Of a stretch of 64,000 nt of DNA, positions 26,901-34,300 are shown in pieces; the stretch's first letter is position 1; every line of letters starts with the position of its first letter. The notes under the pieces are model-generated. The model had not been told where the DNA came from. It was given only the letters and a program-made list of their open reading frames with translations, and made no database searches. The DNA comes from Lysobacter arvi (lineage in GTDB: Bacteria; Pseudomonadota; Gammaproteobacteria; Xanthomonadales; Xanthomonadaceae), in the NCBI GenBank assembly GCA_031216755.1, contig JARUHG010000006.1:124001-188000 (forward strand), written 5' to 3'. The position numbers were made by a program, and so were the translations under genes.

Positions 26901-27602
26901 CGCGTGGACTTCGCCGCGTGGGCGCGCTGGTGCGAGGCCGGCATGCCCGAGGCGCAGCGCCGCCACCTGGTCGACGCGCTGCATGGCGAAGGCTATGCCG
27001 ACGAGGACATCGACGACGGCGTGGACGTGCTCGCGCCATTGGTCGGCCACACGCTCACCGTCCGGCTGCCGGAAGGCACGCGCCTGTGCGACGTCGCGTC
27101 CGACGCGCGCCTGTCGGAAATGGAATTCCACTTCGCGCTCGAAGCCACGCCGGTCGCGCGGCTGCTTGCGCTGCTCCATCGGCACGACGTCCTGCGCGAC
27201 CGCCAGGCCTTCGGAAACCGCCAGCGCCTGGAAGGGCTGATGACCGGCAAGATCGACCTGGTGTACGCACACGACGGCCGCTACTTCGTGCTCGATTACA
27301 AATCCAATCGCCTGCCCGCGTACGACCGCGGCGCGCTCGCGACGGCGATGGACGACAGCGAGTACACCTTGCAGGCGCTGCTGTATGCACTCGCGTTGCA
27401 CCGTTGGCTGCGCTTCCGGCTCGGCGACGCCTACGACTACGACACGCAGTTCGGCGGCATCCGCTATCTGTTCTGTCGCGGGCTCGACGCGACGCGCGAG
27501 GATTCGCCCGGCGTGCATGCATGGCGACCGTCGCGCGAACTCATCGACGGCCTCGACGCACTGTTCCGCCACGCGCCGCAGCGCGAGGAGGCCGTGGCAT
27601 GA
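23994..27602 (+). CDS. recB: Exodeoxyribonuclease V beta subunit RecB
   Basis: 1202 residues, normal for RecB. The N-terminal UvrD-type 3'-5' helicase has Walker A EASAGTGKTFTLATL, Walker B ALVDEFQDTDPRQW, and motif VI-like ARLLYVGLTRARHAL. The C-terminal nuclease domain shows GKIDLVYAHDGRYFVLDYKSN, containing the D-x(n)-D-x-K metal-binding residues. The enzyme starts recombinational repair of double-strand breaks and degrades foreign linear DNA. Both ends overlap neighbours by ATGA, implying coupled synthesis of the complex. The ptrA gene often found with recB in enterics is absent here. Confidence 0.96.
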   Translation: MSAHDAFLDLPLDGVRLIEASAGTGKTFTLATLVTRLVIERGMRVGQILAVTYTEAATQELRERLRLRLELAARLANEVALMPTTLDDDSESAVTRALIERQARREDPLALARRLRQAAREMDLAAVFTIHGFCARALAEHAVEAGQPLLAPELTGSERELIDAVATDLWRSLGADAGDAELLQQQWRTPGGLAADLYKLLYVPRLQPAPPPMTTPDPLPLLLDAAATLRDAFATYGQDACAALHAAIENKVLNGTSYKPALIDELRGALVQWCGHGDASAPVHEKLDRLTPRMLADKTNKPKKGAPLQAPSSPLFEAVARYIEAAEARQRWLASRRVALVHRVRAAAAQRLAAIKRLRREQTFDDLIAKLADALDGPHGDRLVERLRAQYAFALVDEFQDTDPRQWAIFERIFGRGGSPALFLIGDPKQAIYRFRGGDVHTYLAAAERADRAPALDRNFRSRPSVLSAIAALYERAGDAAFVDERIRFRNVEPGGAVRDDDFRRDGTPAPALAVCVLPPPDDGRRKPQWYVGEARQLAALACVTAIHALLSDARQGDAVLRERGIERAPQSGDIAVLVRNHFEATLMREALSRAGIPAVAAGRRSLFSTEEARDVLALLEALLRPDDDARLRGALATMLVGLDADTLARFDDDATLHRHWQLRALAWRDRWQRHGPLAMLGDVAAEHAPRLLAQSDGERRLTNTLQLAEVLQEADVQAIGEHGLVDWLRTRIAEADDSDETQQLRLESDARCVQILTLHKSKGLEYPFVFLPFAAIGRDARNGNLCEFHDGSGRVLQLRSDATPEDASAWNDARTRQENEERGEDARLLYVGLTRARHALWLATGPFANAELSPLEPMLRDVEALAGTLGETVAVHRPALPLRLPEALSPERRDTVPPARETRRVVSRDWWVYSFTQLANESPGTVEAAPRAVAEEGGAQDEPAVVAFDGDPRFGGSRFGNVLHSVLERVDFAAWARWCEAGMPEAQRRHLVDALHGEGYADEDIDDGVDVLAPLVGHTLTVRLPEGTRLCDVASDARLSEMEFHFALEATPVARLLALLHRHDVLRDRQAFGNRQRLEGLMTGKIDLVYAHDGRYFVLDYKSNRLPAYDRGALATAMDDSEYTLQALLYALALHRWLRFRLGDAYDYDTQFGGIRYLFCRGLDATREDSPGVHAWRPSRELIDGLDALFRHAPQREEAVA

Positions 27603-29416
27603 GCCTGCTCGATGCCCTGTTGCGCCAGGGCGCCTTGCGACCGGTCGATCACGCGCTCGCGCAGAGCCTGCGCCGTCTGGGGCGCGAGGTCGACGATGCG
27701 GACGATCGCGTGCTCGTCGCCGCCGCGCTGGCGTCGTCGGCGATCGCGCAAGGTCATGCGGGACTGGATCTGTCGCGCCCGCAGGTGGCGTGCGACGCCA
27801 ACGTCGAGTGGCCGGACGCGACGCAATGGCGCGAAGCGCTGGCCGCATCGCGCTGGGTCGCGTCGCCGTCGCGCGACGACGCGAGCGTGCAGGCACCGCT
27901 CGTGCTCGAAGGCGATCTGCTCTACCTGCGGCGCTATCGCGAATACGAACGTCGCCTCGCCTCGCACCTGCGGCGCATCGCGTCGGCGCAGCCGGCCGAG
28001 GGCGACGTTTCGGCGCTCGCGCCGCTGTTCGCCGCGCTGTTCCCCGGCGCGCGCGAATCCGACCGCCAGGCCCGCGCCGCGGCGCTCGCCCTGTTGCGAT
28101 CGCTGCTGCTGGTGACCGGCGGCCCGGGCACGGGAAAGACCACCACCATCGCGCGCGTGCTGCTGTTGCTGATCGCGCAATCGGCGCTGGAGGGACGTCC
28201 CGCGCCGCGCATCGCGCTCGCCGCGCCGACCGGACGCGCCGCCGAACGCATGGCCGAAAGCCTGCGCGCGGCGATCGCGCGGTTGCGTGACGTGCCGGGC
28301 GTGGACGCCGCGTGGTGCGATGCGCTGCCGACGTCGGCCAGCACGCTGCACCGCCTGCTCGGCACGATTCCCGACAGCCCGCGCTTCCGCCATGACGCCG
28401 ACCACCCGTTGCCGTTCGATGCGATCGTCGTCGACGAAGCGTCGATGGTCGACCTGCCGCTGATGTGCAAACTCGTCGAGGCGGTGCCCGATGGCGCGCG
28501 CCTGATCCTGCTCGGCGATCGCGACCAGCTGCCCTCGGTGGAGGCGGGCGACGTGCTCGCGGCGATCACCGACGCGGCGGGCGAGGGCGATGCGTTGCCG
28601 GCGCAGGTGGCCCGCGCGCTGTCGCCGCTGCTCGGCGAGGTGCCCCAACGCGAGGACGACGGCGTGCTGGCCGGGCATCGCGTGCAGTTGCAGCGCGGCT
28701 ACCGGCAGGCGCAGTCGCTGCAACTGGCGCCGCTTGCCGACGCGCTGCGCACGGGCGATGCCGCGCACGCCATCACGCTGTTGCGCGAAGGGCTCGCCGG
28801 CGTGCGCTTCCACGAAGACGTGTCCGATCCGCTGGCGGGCGCATCGCGCGACGCACTGCTTGCACCGTGGCGTGCCGCGATGGCGCTGCACGATCCCGCC
28901 GAAGCCTTGCGGCAGGCGCAAACGCTGCGGCTGCTCACGGCGTTGCGCGAAGGCCCGCAGGGCGCGGCCGCGTTGAACCAGCGCATCGAGGATGCGCTCG
29001 CCGGCGTGCAGCGCGATCCGTATTTCCACGGCCGGTTGCTGCTGGTCACGGAGAACAGCTACCGGCACGGTCTGTTCAACGGCGACATCGGCGTCGTGCA
29101 GCGCGATGCCACCGGCGTCCCGGTGGCGTGGTTCGCCGGGCCCGATGGCGTGCGCGGTTTCCATCCCGCCTCGCTGCCGGCGCATACGGGCGCGTTCGCG
29201 ATGACGGTGCACAAGGCGCAGGGCTCGGAGTTCGATACCGTGTGGCTGCTGCTCCCGAAGCAGGATGCGCGCACGCTCTCGCGCGAGCTGCTCTACACCG
29301 GCGTCACCCGCGCGCGTCGCGAGCTGCACGTGTGCGCGAGCGACGTGGTGCTACAGGCGGCGCTGGCGCGGCACGCGCAACGCGTGTCGGGACTCGCAGG
29401 GCGATTGCGCGATTAG
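27599..29416 (+). CDS. recD: Exodeoxyribonuclease V alpha subunit RecD
   Basis: 605 residues. SF1B 5'-3' helicase with Walker A GGPGTGKTTT (about residue 175), Walker B VVDEASMVDLPLM, GDRDQLPSVEAGDVL, and C-terminal motifs MTVHKAQGSEFDTV and ELLYTGVTRARRELHV. It is the faster motor of RecBCD before Chi recognition. ATG 27599 overlaps the recB stop. The gene ends 19 nt from the convergent phytochelatin-synthase-like gene, with no clear terminator in between. Confidence 0.95.
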   Translation: MSLLDALLRQGALRPVDHALAQSLRRLGREVDDADDRVLVAAALASSAIAQGHAGLDLSRPQVACDANVEWPDATQWREALAASRWVASPSRDDASVQAPLVLEGDLLYLRRYREYERRLASHLRRIASAQPAEGDVSALAPLFAALFPGARESDRQARAAALALLRSLLLVTGGPGTGKTTTIARVLLLLIAQSALEGRPAPRIALAAPTGRAAERMAESLRAAIARLRDVPGVDAAWCDALPTSASTLHRLLGTIPDSPRFRHDADHPLPFDAIVVDEASMVDLPLMCKLVEAVPDGARLILLGDRDQLPSVEAGDVLAAITDAAGEGDALPAQVARALSPLLGEVPQREDDGVLAGHRVQLQRGYRQAQSLQLAPLADALRTGDAAHAITLLREGLAGVRFHEDVSDPLAGASRDALLAPWRAAMALHDPAEALRQAQTLRLLTALREGPQGAAALNQRIEDALAGVQRDPYFHGRLLLVTENSYRHGLFNGDIGVVQRDATGVPVAWFAGPDGVRGFHPASLPAHTGAFAMTVHKAQGSEFDTVWLLLPKQDARTLSRELLYTGVTRARRELHVCASDVVLQAALARHAQRVSGLAGRLRD

Positions 29417-29435
29417 GGTTGTCGTAGCCCGGCAA

Positions 29436-30206
29436 TCAGTCCGCGCTCGCGAGCGTGGCGCGCGCGGTCAGCGCGTCCGGTCCGACGCCGTCGCCGTGCA
29501 TGACCAGATAGCCGCGCGTCACGTTGGTCTCCGGGTTGAGCGGTGCGCGCATCGCCTTCCACATCGCCCTGGTTTCGACCCACGTCGGCGGGTACTTGTG
29601 CGCCGCCACGTCGAGCACCAGCAGCCGGTCGCTGGTTTCGTCGTAGGCGGCGATCGGCGAGATGTGCCCCATTGGCGCCTGCCCGAGTTCGCTGCGCTGG
29701 TAGTTGACCAGGAGGAAATCGCCCGGCGTGGCGAGGTTCTCGCGCACCGCCTTGCGGAAGGCGTCCAGGCTGGAGGCCGACGCGTACACCACGCTCACCC
29801 GCGCGCCGTGCGCGCGCAGCAGCGTCGCGAAGTCGTCCAGCGACATGCCGATGACGCTCACCTTCAACGGGTGCGCACTCACCTTCGGGTGGTCGAACAG
29901 GCGCGACTGGTCCAATGGCGCGGGCGTCGTTCGCGCGGCGTTGAGCGTGGTGAGCGCGCTCGCCACGCCGCAGAACGCACGGCGCGTCTGCGGGACGAAA
30001 TGCGTCATCAACGCATCGAAATCGGCCGTCGCTTCCGCACGCGCGAGCAGCTTCTGGCCCGCGCCCGAATCCAGCGCGATCAGGTGCGCGGGCATCGGCT
30101 GCATCTGCACCGTGGGGGCGCGCAGGTATTTGTTCCAGGCGGCGCCCGCGCCGACCGCGAACGCGAGGACGGCCGTGGCGGCCAGCGTGGCAAGGATTCG
30201 TTTCAT
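29436..30206 (-). CDS. Phytochelatin synthase-like cysteine peptidase
   Basis: 256 residues with an N-terminal signal or membrane anchor (ILATLAATAVLAFAVGAGAAW). It then matches the N-terminal half of phytochelatin synthases: catalytic cysteine in RRAFCGVASALTTLNAAR (about residue 80), histidine in MGHISPIAAYDE and aspartate in LLVLDVAAHKYPP. Short bacterial members mostly hydrolyse glutathione or glutathione conjugates and lack the plant metal-sensing C-terminal domain, as here. The likely location is the periplasm. The neighbours (RecBCD, LysR regulator) do not explain its role, so substrate and metal link are inference. Confidence 0.82.
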   Translation of the reverse strand: MKRILATLAATAVLAFAVGAGAAWNKYLRAPTVQMQPMPAHLIALDSGAGQKLLARAEATADFDALMTHFVPQTRRAFCGVASALTTLNAARTTPAPLDQSRLFDHPKVSAHPLKVSVIGMSLDDFATLLRAHGARVSVVYASASSLDAFRKAVRENLATPGDFLLVNYQRSELGQAPMGHISPIAAYDETSDRLLVLDVAAHKYPPTWVETRAMWKAMRAPLNPETNVTRGYLVMHGDGVGPDALTARATLASAD

Positions 30207-30320
30207 GGCGACTCGTCGATGGATTCGGCGTGTTCCCCGGCCGATGACAACCCGCTCCCTGGCCCCTGAAGCAGAGCGCCGCGGCTATGAAGTCGCGGTG
30301 AAGTCGCTGAACGGATGCGC

Positions 30321-30360
30321 AAAAAAAGAAGCGGCGCGCCCGCGCGCACCGCTTCCTTCC
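30321..30360 (-). terminator. Rho-independent terminator of LysR gene
   Basis: GAAGCGG (30328-30334) pairs with CCGCTTC (30349-30355), with further GC pairing inside. On the minus strand the stem is followed by seven T residues (A-run 30321-30327 on the plus strand), so it stops transcription from the LysR gene. Confidence 0.85.
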
Positions 30361-30385
30361 CATCGTTCCCGATAACGACGACGCG

Positions 30386-31471
30386 TTACAGCGCCGGATC
30401 GTCGCCTTCGTGCGCGCTGGCCACGGCCGGCTCGGCGACCTTGGTCTTGCGCTTGGCCTTCGCTTCGGGCTGCTTGGCGACCTTCGCCAGCTCGGCGGTG
30501 ATCGCGTCGGCCGCGGCCTGCTCGGCGGCCTTGTAGCGCGCGCGCACGTTGGGGCAGAGCACCTGCATGTAGTCGGCGTCGAAGTTCAGGCGTTCGACCA
30601 GGAAGTCGACGAACGCGCGCACCTTGGGCGACTGCACGCGCCCGCGCGGGAACACCGCGTTGAACTCGTAATCCAGTCCGGTCCAGCCGGCGAGCACGCG
30701 CTGCACGTAGCCCTGTTCGGCGTAGGCCTTCACGGTGACGTCGGCGGCGAGCATCAGCCCTTCGCCGCACAGCAGCGCGCCGCACAGCGGGCCGGGGTCG
30801 TTGGCGACCAGCACCGGATCGACGCGGAAATCGACCGTGCGCGTGCCGTCGTTGAGCGCCCAGGTGTACTGGCCGTTGCGGCGGTGCTTGGGCATCGCGA
30901 CGGTACGGTGGTGCACCAGGTCGTCGGGGTGCAGCGGTTCGCCGTGGCGCGCGATGTAGCTCGGGCTCGCGTAGACCTGCGTGCGGAACGTCGCGAGCTT
31001 GCGCGCGATGAGGTTGGAATCGGGCAGGCTGCCCACGCGCAGCGCGACGTCGATTTCCTGGTCGATGATGTCCAGCGGCTCGTTGGTCAGCACCATTTCC
31101 ACGCGCACTTCGGGATGACGGGCGTGGAACTCGCCCAGCAACGGCGCGATCCAGGTGATGCCGACCGAATACGGCGCGGTGAAGCGCAGCCATCCGCGCG
31201 GGCCGCCCTGCAGCTGGCCGACGGCGCTCTCGGCTTCGTCGAGTTCGCGCGAGATGCGCTGGCAATGTTCGAAGTAGATGTTGCCCGCTTCGGTGAGGCC
31301 GAGCTTGCGCGTCGTGCGATGCAGCAGCTGCGCGCCGAGGCGGGTTTCCAGTTCCTGCACCTTGCGGCTGACGGTGGTCTTGGGCAGCTGCAGGGCGCGG
31401 GCGGCGGAGATGAAACTTCCGTGCTCGACCACCTTGACGAAGATCAGGGTGTCGTTGAGATCGCGGGCCAT
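30386..31471 (-). CDS. LysR-family transcriptional regulator with charged C-terminal tail
   Basis: 361 residues, some 55 longer than usual. The N-terminal winged HTH (LIFVKVVEHGSFISAARALQLPKTTVSRKVQELETRLGAQLLHR) is standard, followed by the substrate-binding domain. The extra C-terminal part (about 310-361) is Ala/Lys/Glu-rich and contains KAKRKTK. It is transcribed divergently from the efflux operon, 163 nt away, the classic arrangement for a LysR activator or repressor of an RND pump, as with mexT and mexEF-oprN in Pseudomonas. The inducer is unknown. Confidence 0.88.
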   Translation of the reverse strand: MARDLNDTLIFVKVVEHGSFISAARALQLPKTTVSRKVQELETRLGAQLLHRTTRKLGLTEAGNIYFEHCQRISRELDEAESAVGQLQGGPRGWLRFTAPYSVGITWIAPLLGEFHARHPEVRVEMVLTNEPLDIIDQEIDVALRVGSLPDSNLIARKLATFRTQVYASPSYIARHGEPLHPDDLVHHRTVAMPKHRRNGQYTWALNDGTRTVDFRVDPVLVANDPGPLCGALLCGEGLMLAADVTVKAYAEQGYVQRVLAGWTGLDYEFNAVFPRGRVQSPKVRAFVDFLVERLNFDADYMQVLCPNVRARYKAAEQAAADAITAELAKVAKQPEAKAKRKTKVAEPAVASAHEGDDPAL

Positions 31472-31534
31472 GTGGGGGGTTCCTTGGACGCGGCGGGGAA
31501 GGGTGCGGACAGGCCGGGCAAGTCGCCCGACCGC

Positions 31535-31571
31535 ATTTGGACCGATGACGGGACAATTATTCCCTCCAAAT
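31535..31571. promoter_or_regulatory. Candidate LysR operator in efflux promoter region
   Basis: ATTTGGA (31535-31541) and TCCAAAT (31565-31571) form a perfect 7-bp inverted repeat in the 163-nt gap between the LysR gene and the efflux operon. Spacing (23 nt) and AT-rich centre suit a LysR tetramer site, and it lies where promoters for both genes must be. Assignment is by position only. Confidence 0.35.
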
Positions 31572-31634
31572 CGGACTAATCAAGTGCCGATTGGGCGCCT
31601 AACCTTTGCGGCAACTTCCCCCGGTCCCGCCGCC

Positions 31635-31916
31635 ATGCTGACGCCCCGCCAAGCCCGATATGCCTTCCTCCCGGCCATGCTGGTCGCGATGGCGGTCCTC
31701 GTCGGCGTCGCGCTGGTCGCGCTCCAGCAAGGGCTGGCGGCCGGTCCGGACGAGTTCTGGATGCTGGCCTGGGTGCTGGCCTTCGTGCTCGCCCTGCCGG
31801 GCGCGATGCTGCTGCTGCCGGTGGTGAGCGCGGTCCTTCGCGCGGCCACCCGGCACGAGACCGTCCCGCTGGCGGGAGTAAACATCCCGGATGCGGGACA
31901 GTGGGGTCGCCGGTGA
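31635..31916 (+). CDS. DUF2798 small membrane protein
   Basis: 93 residues with two membrane helices (FLPAMLVAMAVLVGVALVALQQ and FWMLAWVLAFVLALPGAMLLLPVVSAVL), matching the small DUF2798 family. Function unknown. The ATG at 31635 directly precedes the ARYAFLPAM motif usual at the start of this family. It is the first gene of the six-gene efflux operon; its last codon overlaps the next gene as GTGA. A role in pump assembly or as a membrane accessory is only suggested by position. Confidence 0.75.
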   Translation: MLTPRQARYAFLPAMLVAMAVLVGVALVALQQGLAAGPDEFWMLAWVLAFVLALPGAMLLLPVVSAVLRAATRHETVPLAGVNIPDAGQWGRR

Positions 31917-32956
31917 ACGCCACCGCCCCCAAGGCATCGGCCCAGAACGCCGGTCCGAACCGCCGCATCGCCCGCGCCGCCGTCGTCGTGCTGGGCGCGA
32001 CCGGCGGGGTCGGACGCGGCGTGGTGAAGGCCGCGCTGGCCAGCGGCCGGCCGGTGATCGCGGTCGCGCGCGACAAGGCCGGCCTGCAGTGCCTGCGCGG
32101 CTCGTTCCCCGAGGCCGACCTGACCATCGTCCCCGGCTCCGTCAGCAACGACGGCGACGGCGAACGCCTGGCGCGCGCGCTGCGCAAGCTCGGCCGGCCG
32201 ATCGACGGCGTGGTCGCCGCGGTGTGCGGCAGCGCGTCGCGAGGCCGGCTGCTCGACCACCCCGCCGCGTTCCTGCGCCAGACGCTCGACGACGACCTGC
32301 TTCCGCACCTGGCCGCCGCGCGACACCTGCTGCCGATGCTGGCGCAGGGCGGACGTACCGGTACGTACGTGTTGATCGGCGGCCCCGGTGCGGACCGCCC
32401 CTGGGCCGGTTACGGCCACCGTTCCATCGCGACCGCAGCGCTTCGCATGCTCGCGCGCGTGCTGCACGAGGAGGCCCGCACGATCGGCGTCCGCGTGCAG
32501 TTGCTGGCGATCGACAGCCCGGTGTGCACCGACCTCAATCGCGCGAACGCCTGCGAGCAGTGGCCGAGCGCGCTCGCGGTCGGCCAGCGTGCGCTGGCGC
32601 TGATCGACGCGCTGACCGAAGCCGGCGACGGCCTGCAGCCGGCCGAGGCCGTCGTGCCGTATTCCAAGGTGAGCTTCTGGCCGTCGCAGGAAGGCGCGAT
32701 CGCGGCGGATGTCACGCCGGATGTCGATTCGCCGTCCCCTGCTTCGACGATCCAGCAAGGACCCGGGAACGACGCGGCGCCGGTCGCGTCCGCGCCGGCG
32801 TGCGGCGCCGCCAGGTCGCAGGCGATGCACGAGCCGTCTTCTGTCGGACTACTGCCATCACGGTGTCTACAGGACGCGCGCACGCTGCTCCGGAACCTGA
32901 TCGCTCCAGCTCACAACGCTTCGCATAACAACAACAACCAGGAAGACTCGCCATGA
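31913..32956 (+). CDS. SDR-fold NAD(P)-binding protein, degenerate active site
   Basis: 347 residues. The N-terminal Rossmann motif is clear (VVVLGATGGVGRGVV, about residue 25), but where short-chain dehydrogenases have YxxxK this protein has YGHRS, so the catalytic lysine is missing. After about residue 250 the sequence becomes low-complexity and unlike an SDR, ending NNNNQEDSP, and its codons run through the ribosome binding region of the next gene. The GTG at 31913 overlaps the previous stop (GTGA) and is favoured over the GTG at 31901. It could be an NAD(P)H-binding regulator or a decaying enzyme; function unknown. Confidence 0.65.
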   Translation: MNATAPKASAQNAGPNRRIARAAVVVLGATGGVGRGVVKAALASGRPVIAVARDKAGLQCLRGSFPEADLTIVPGSVSNDGDGERLARALRKLGRPIDGVVAAVCGSASRGRLLDHPAAFLRQTLDDDLLPHLAAARHLLPMLAQGGRTGTYVLIGGPGADRPWAGYGHRSIATAALRMLARVLHEEARTIGVRVQLLAIDSPVCTDLNRANACEQWPSALAVGQRALALIDALTEAGDGLQPAEAVVPYSKVSFWPSQEGAIAADVTPDVDSPSPASTIQQGPGNDAAPVASAPACGAARSQAMHEPSSVGLLPSRCLQDARTLLRNLIAPAHNASHNNNNQEDSP

Positions 32957-34146
32957 CCCCACGCAAAGCACTCGCCCGGTCCGGAACCGGACTACCCACC
33001 CTCGCACTGGTCACCAGCCTGCTGGTGACCGCCGTCGCCACGGCGTGCAGCAGCCAGGCCGAGCCCGGCGCGGGCATGCCGCCGCCGCCGGAAGTCAGCG
33101 TCGCGCAGGTGCTCAACAAGGACGTCAGCCGCTGGGATGAATTCACCGGCCGCGTCACCGCCATCGAGACCGTCGAACTGCGCCCGCGCGTGTCCGGCTA
33201 CGTGCAGCAGGTCGCCTACCAGGAAGGCCAGGAAGTGAAGAAGGGCGACCTGCTCTTCGTCATCGATCCGCGCCCGTACAAGGCGCGCCTCGCCCAGGCC
33301 GAAGCCGACCTGGAGCGCGCCCGTGCCGAAGCCCGCCTCGCGCAGATGCAGGACAAGCGCGCGCAGACGCTGGTCGAAGCCAAGGCGATCTCGCGCGAGG
33401 AGTTCGAGACGCGTCGCGCGGCCAGCACGCAGGGCGATGCCGCCGTGCGCGCCGCCCAGGCCGCGCTCGACAACGCCCGCCTGGACCTGCAGTTCACCCA
33501 GGTGCGTTCGCCGATCGACGGCCGCGCGGGCCGCGCGCTGGTCACCGAGGGCAACCTCGCCACCGCCGACGCGACGCTGCTGACCACCGTCGTTTCGCAG
33601 GATCCGGTGTTCGTGTACTTCGAATCCGACGAGCAGAGCTTCCTGCGTTACCAGGAACTGGCCCGCAAGGGCGAGCGCGCCGAGACGAAGAACCCGGTCC
33701 GCGTCGGCCTGGCCAACGAGCAGGGCTACCCGCACGAAGGCACGGTCGATTTCGTCGACAACCAGGTCGATCCGAGCACCGGCACCATCCGCGCGCGCGC
33801 CGTGCTGAAGAACCCGGACCGCATCTTCACCCCGGGCCTGTACGCGCGCGTGCAGCTGCAGGGCAGCGGCCAGTTCAAGGCGATGCTCATCGACGACAAG
33901 GCCGTGCTCACCGACCAGGACCGCAAGTACGTCTACGTGCTGGGCGAGAAGAACGCCGCCACGCGCAAGGACGTGAAGCTCGGCCCGGTGATCGACGGGC
34001 TGCGCGTGGTGACCTCGGGCCTGGCGCCGTCGGACAAGGTGATCGTGCACGGCGTGCAGAAGGTGTTCTTCCCCGGAATGCCGGTGCAGCCGAAGGTCAT
34101 CGCGATGGGCGCCCCGGCGCCGCAGCCGCAGGTGGCGATGAAGTAA
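32953..34146 (+). CDS. RND efflux periplasmic adaptor (MexE-like)
   Basis: 397 residues, a membrane-fusion lipoprotein (LLVTAVATAC) that bridges the inner-membrane pump and the outer-membrane channel. The barrel-sandwich halves are recognisable (VELRPRVSGYVQQVAYQEGQEVKKGDLLFVID and FTQVRSPIDGRAGRALVTEGNLAT), flanking an alpha-helical hairpin of about 70 residues. The beta-barrel domain follows (FVDNQVDPSTGTIRARAVLKNPD). ATGA overlap with the SDR gene. Two or three RNA hairpins separate it from the pump gene. The substrate range is not predictable. Confidence 0.92.
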   Translation: MTPRKALARSGTGLPTLALVTSLLVTAVATACSSQAEPGAGMPPPPEVSVAQVLNKDVSRWDEFTGRVTAIETVELRPRVSGYVQQVAYQEGQEVKKGDLLFVIDPRPYKARLAQAEADLERARAEARLAQMQDKRAQTLVEAKAISREEFETRRAASTQGDAAVRAAQAALDNARLDLQFTQVRSPIDGRAGRALVTEGNLATADATLLTTVVSQDPVFVYFESDEQSFLRYQELARKGERAETKNPVRVGLANEQGYPHEGTVDFVDNQVDPSTGTIRARAVLKNPDRIFTPGLYARVQLQGSGQFKAMLIDDKAVLTDQDRKYVYVLGEKNAATRKDVKLGPVIDGLRVVTSGLAPSDKVIVHGVQKVFFPGMPVQPKVIAMGAPAPQPQVAMK

Positions 34147-34164
34147 CGCGCGACCTGACGGCAA

Positions 34165-34283
34165 GGCTCCTTCCCCTGCGATCAGGGGAGGGAGCCGGAA
34201 AAACAGGCAGGAACAGACATACGGCGATGCGAAAGCCGCATCGCCCAGGACCGTTGCGGCTTCGGGCCCGGCTTGAAAGCCGC
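34165..34283 (+). repeat. Three consecutive hairpins between adaptor and pump genes
   Basis: Hairpin 1 is a 14-bp stem with one G-T pair: GGCTCCTTCCCCTG (34165-34178) against 34183-34196, loop CGAT. Hairpin 2 pairs GGCGATGCG (34223-34231) with CGCATCGCC (34237-34245). Hairpin 3 pairs GCGGCTT (34256-34262) with AAGCCGC (34277-34283). No T-run follows, so they look like REP or mRNA-processing structures rather than terminators. Confidence 0.55.
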
Positions 34284-34300
34284 GACACAAGGAACCCCTC

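Noticed and set aside
20680-29416. recBCD region as a defence island
   Set aside because: No restriction, CRISPR, toxin-antitoxin or other defence genes flank it; gene order is the ordinary recC-recB-recD operon.
34147-34300. Riboswitch between adaptor and pump genes
   Set aside because: The hairpins are simple perfect stems without a recognisable aptamer core or an expression platform.
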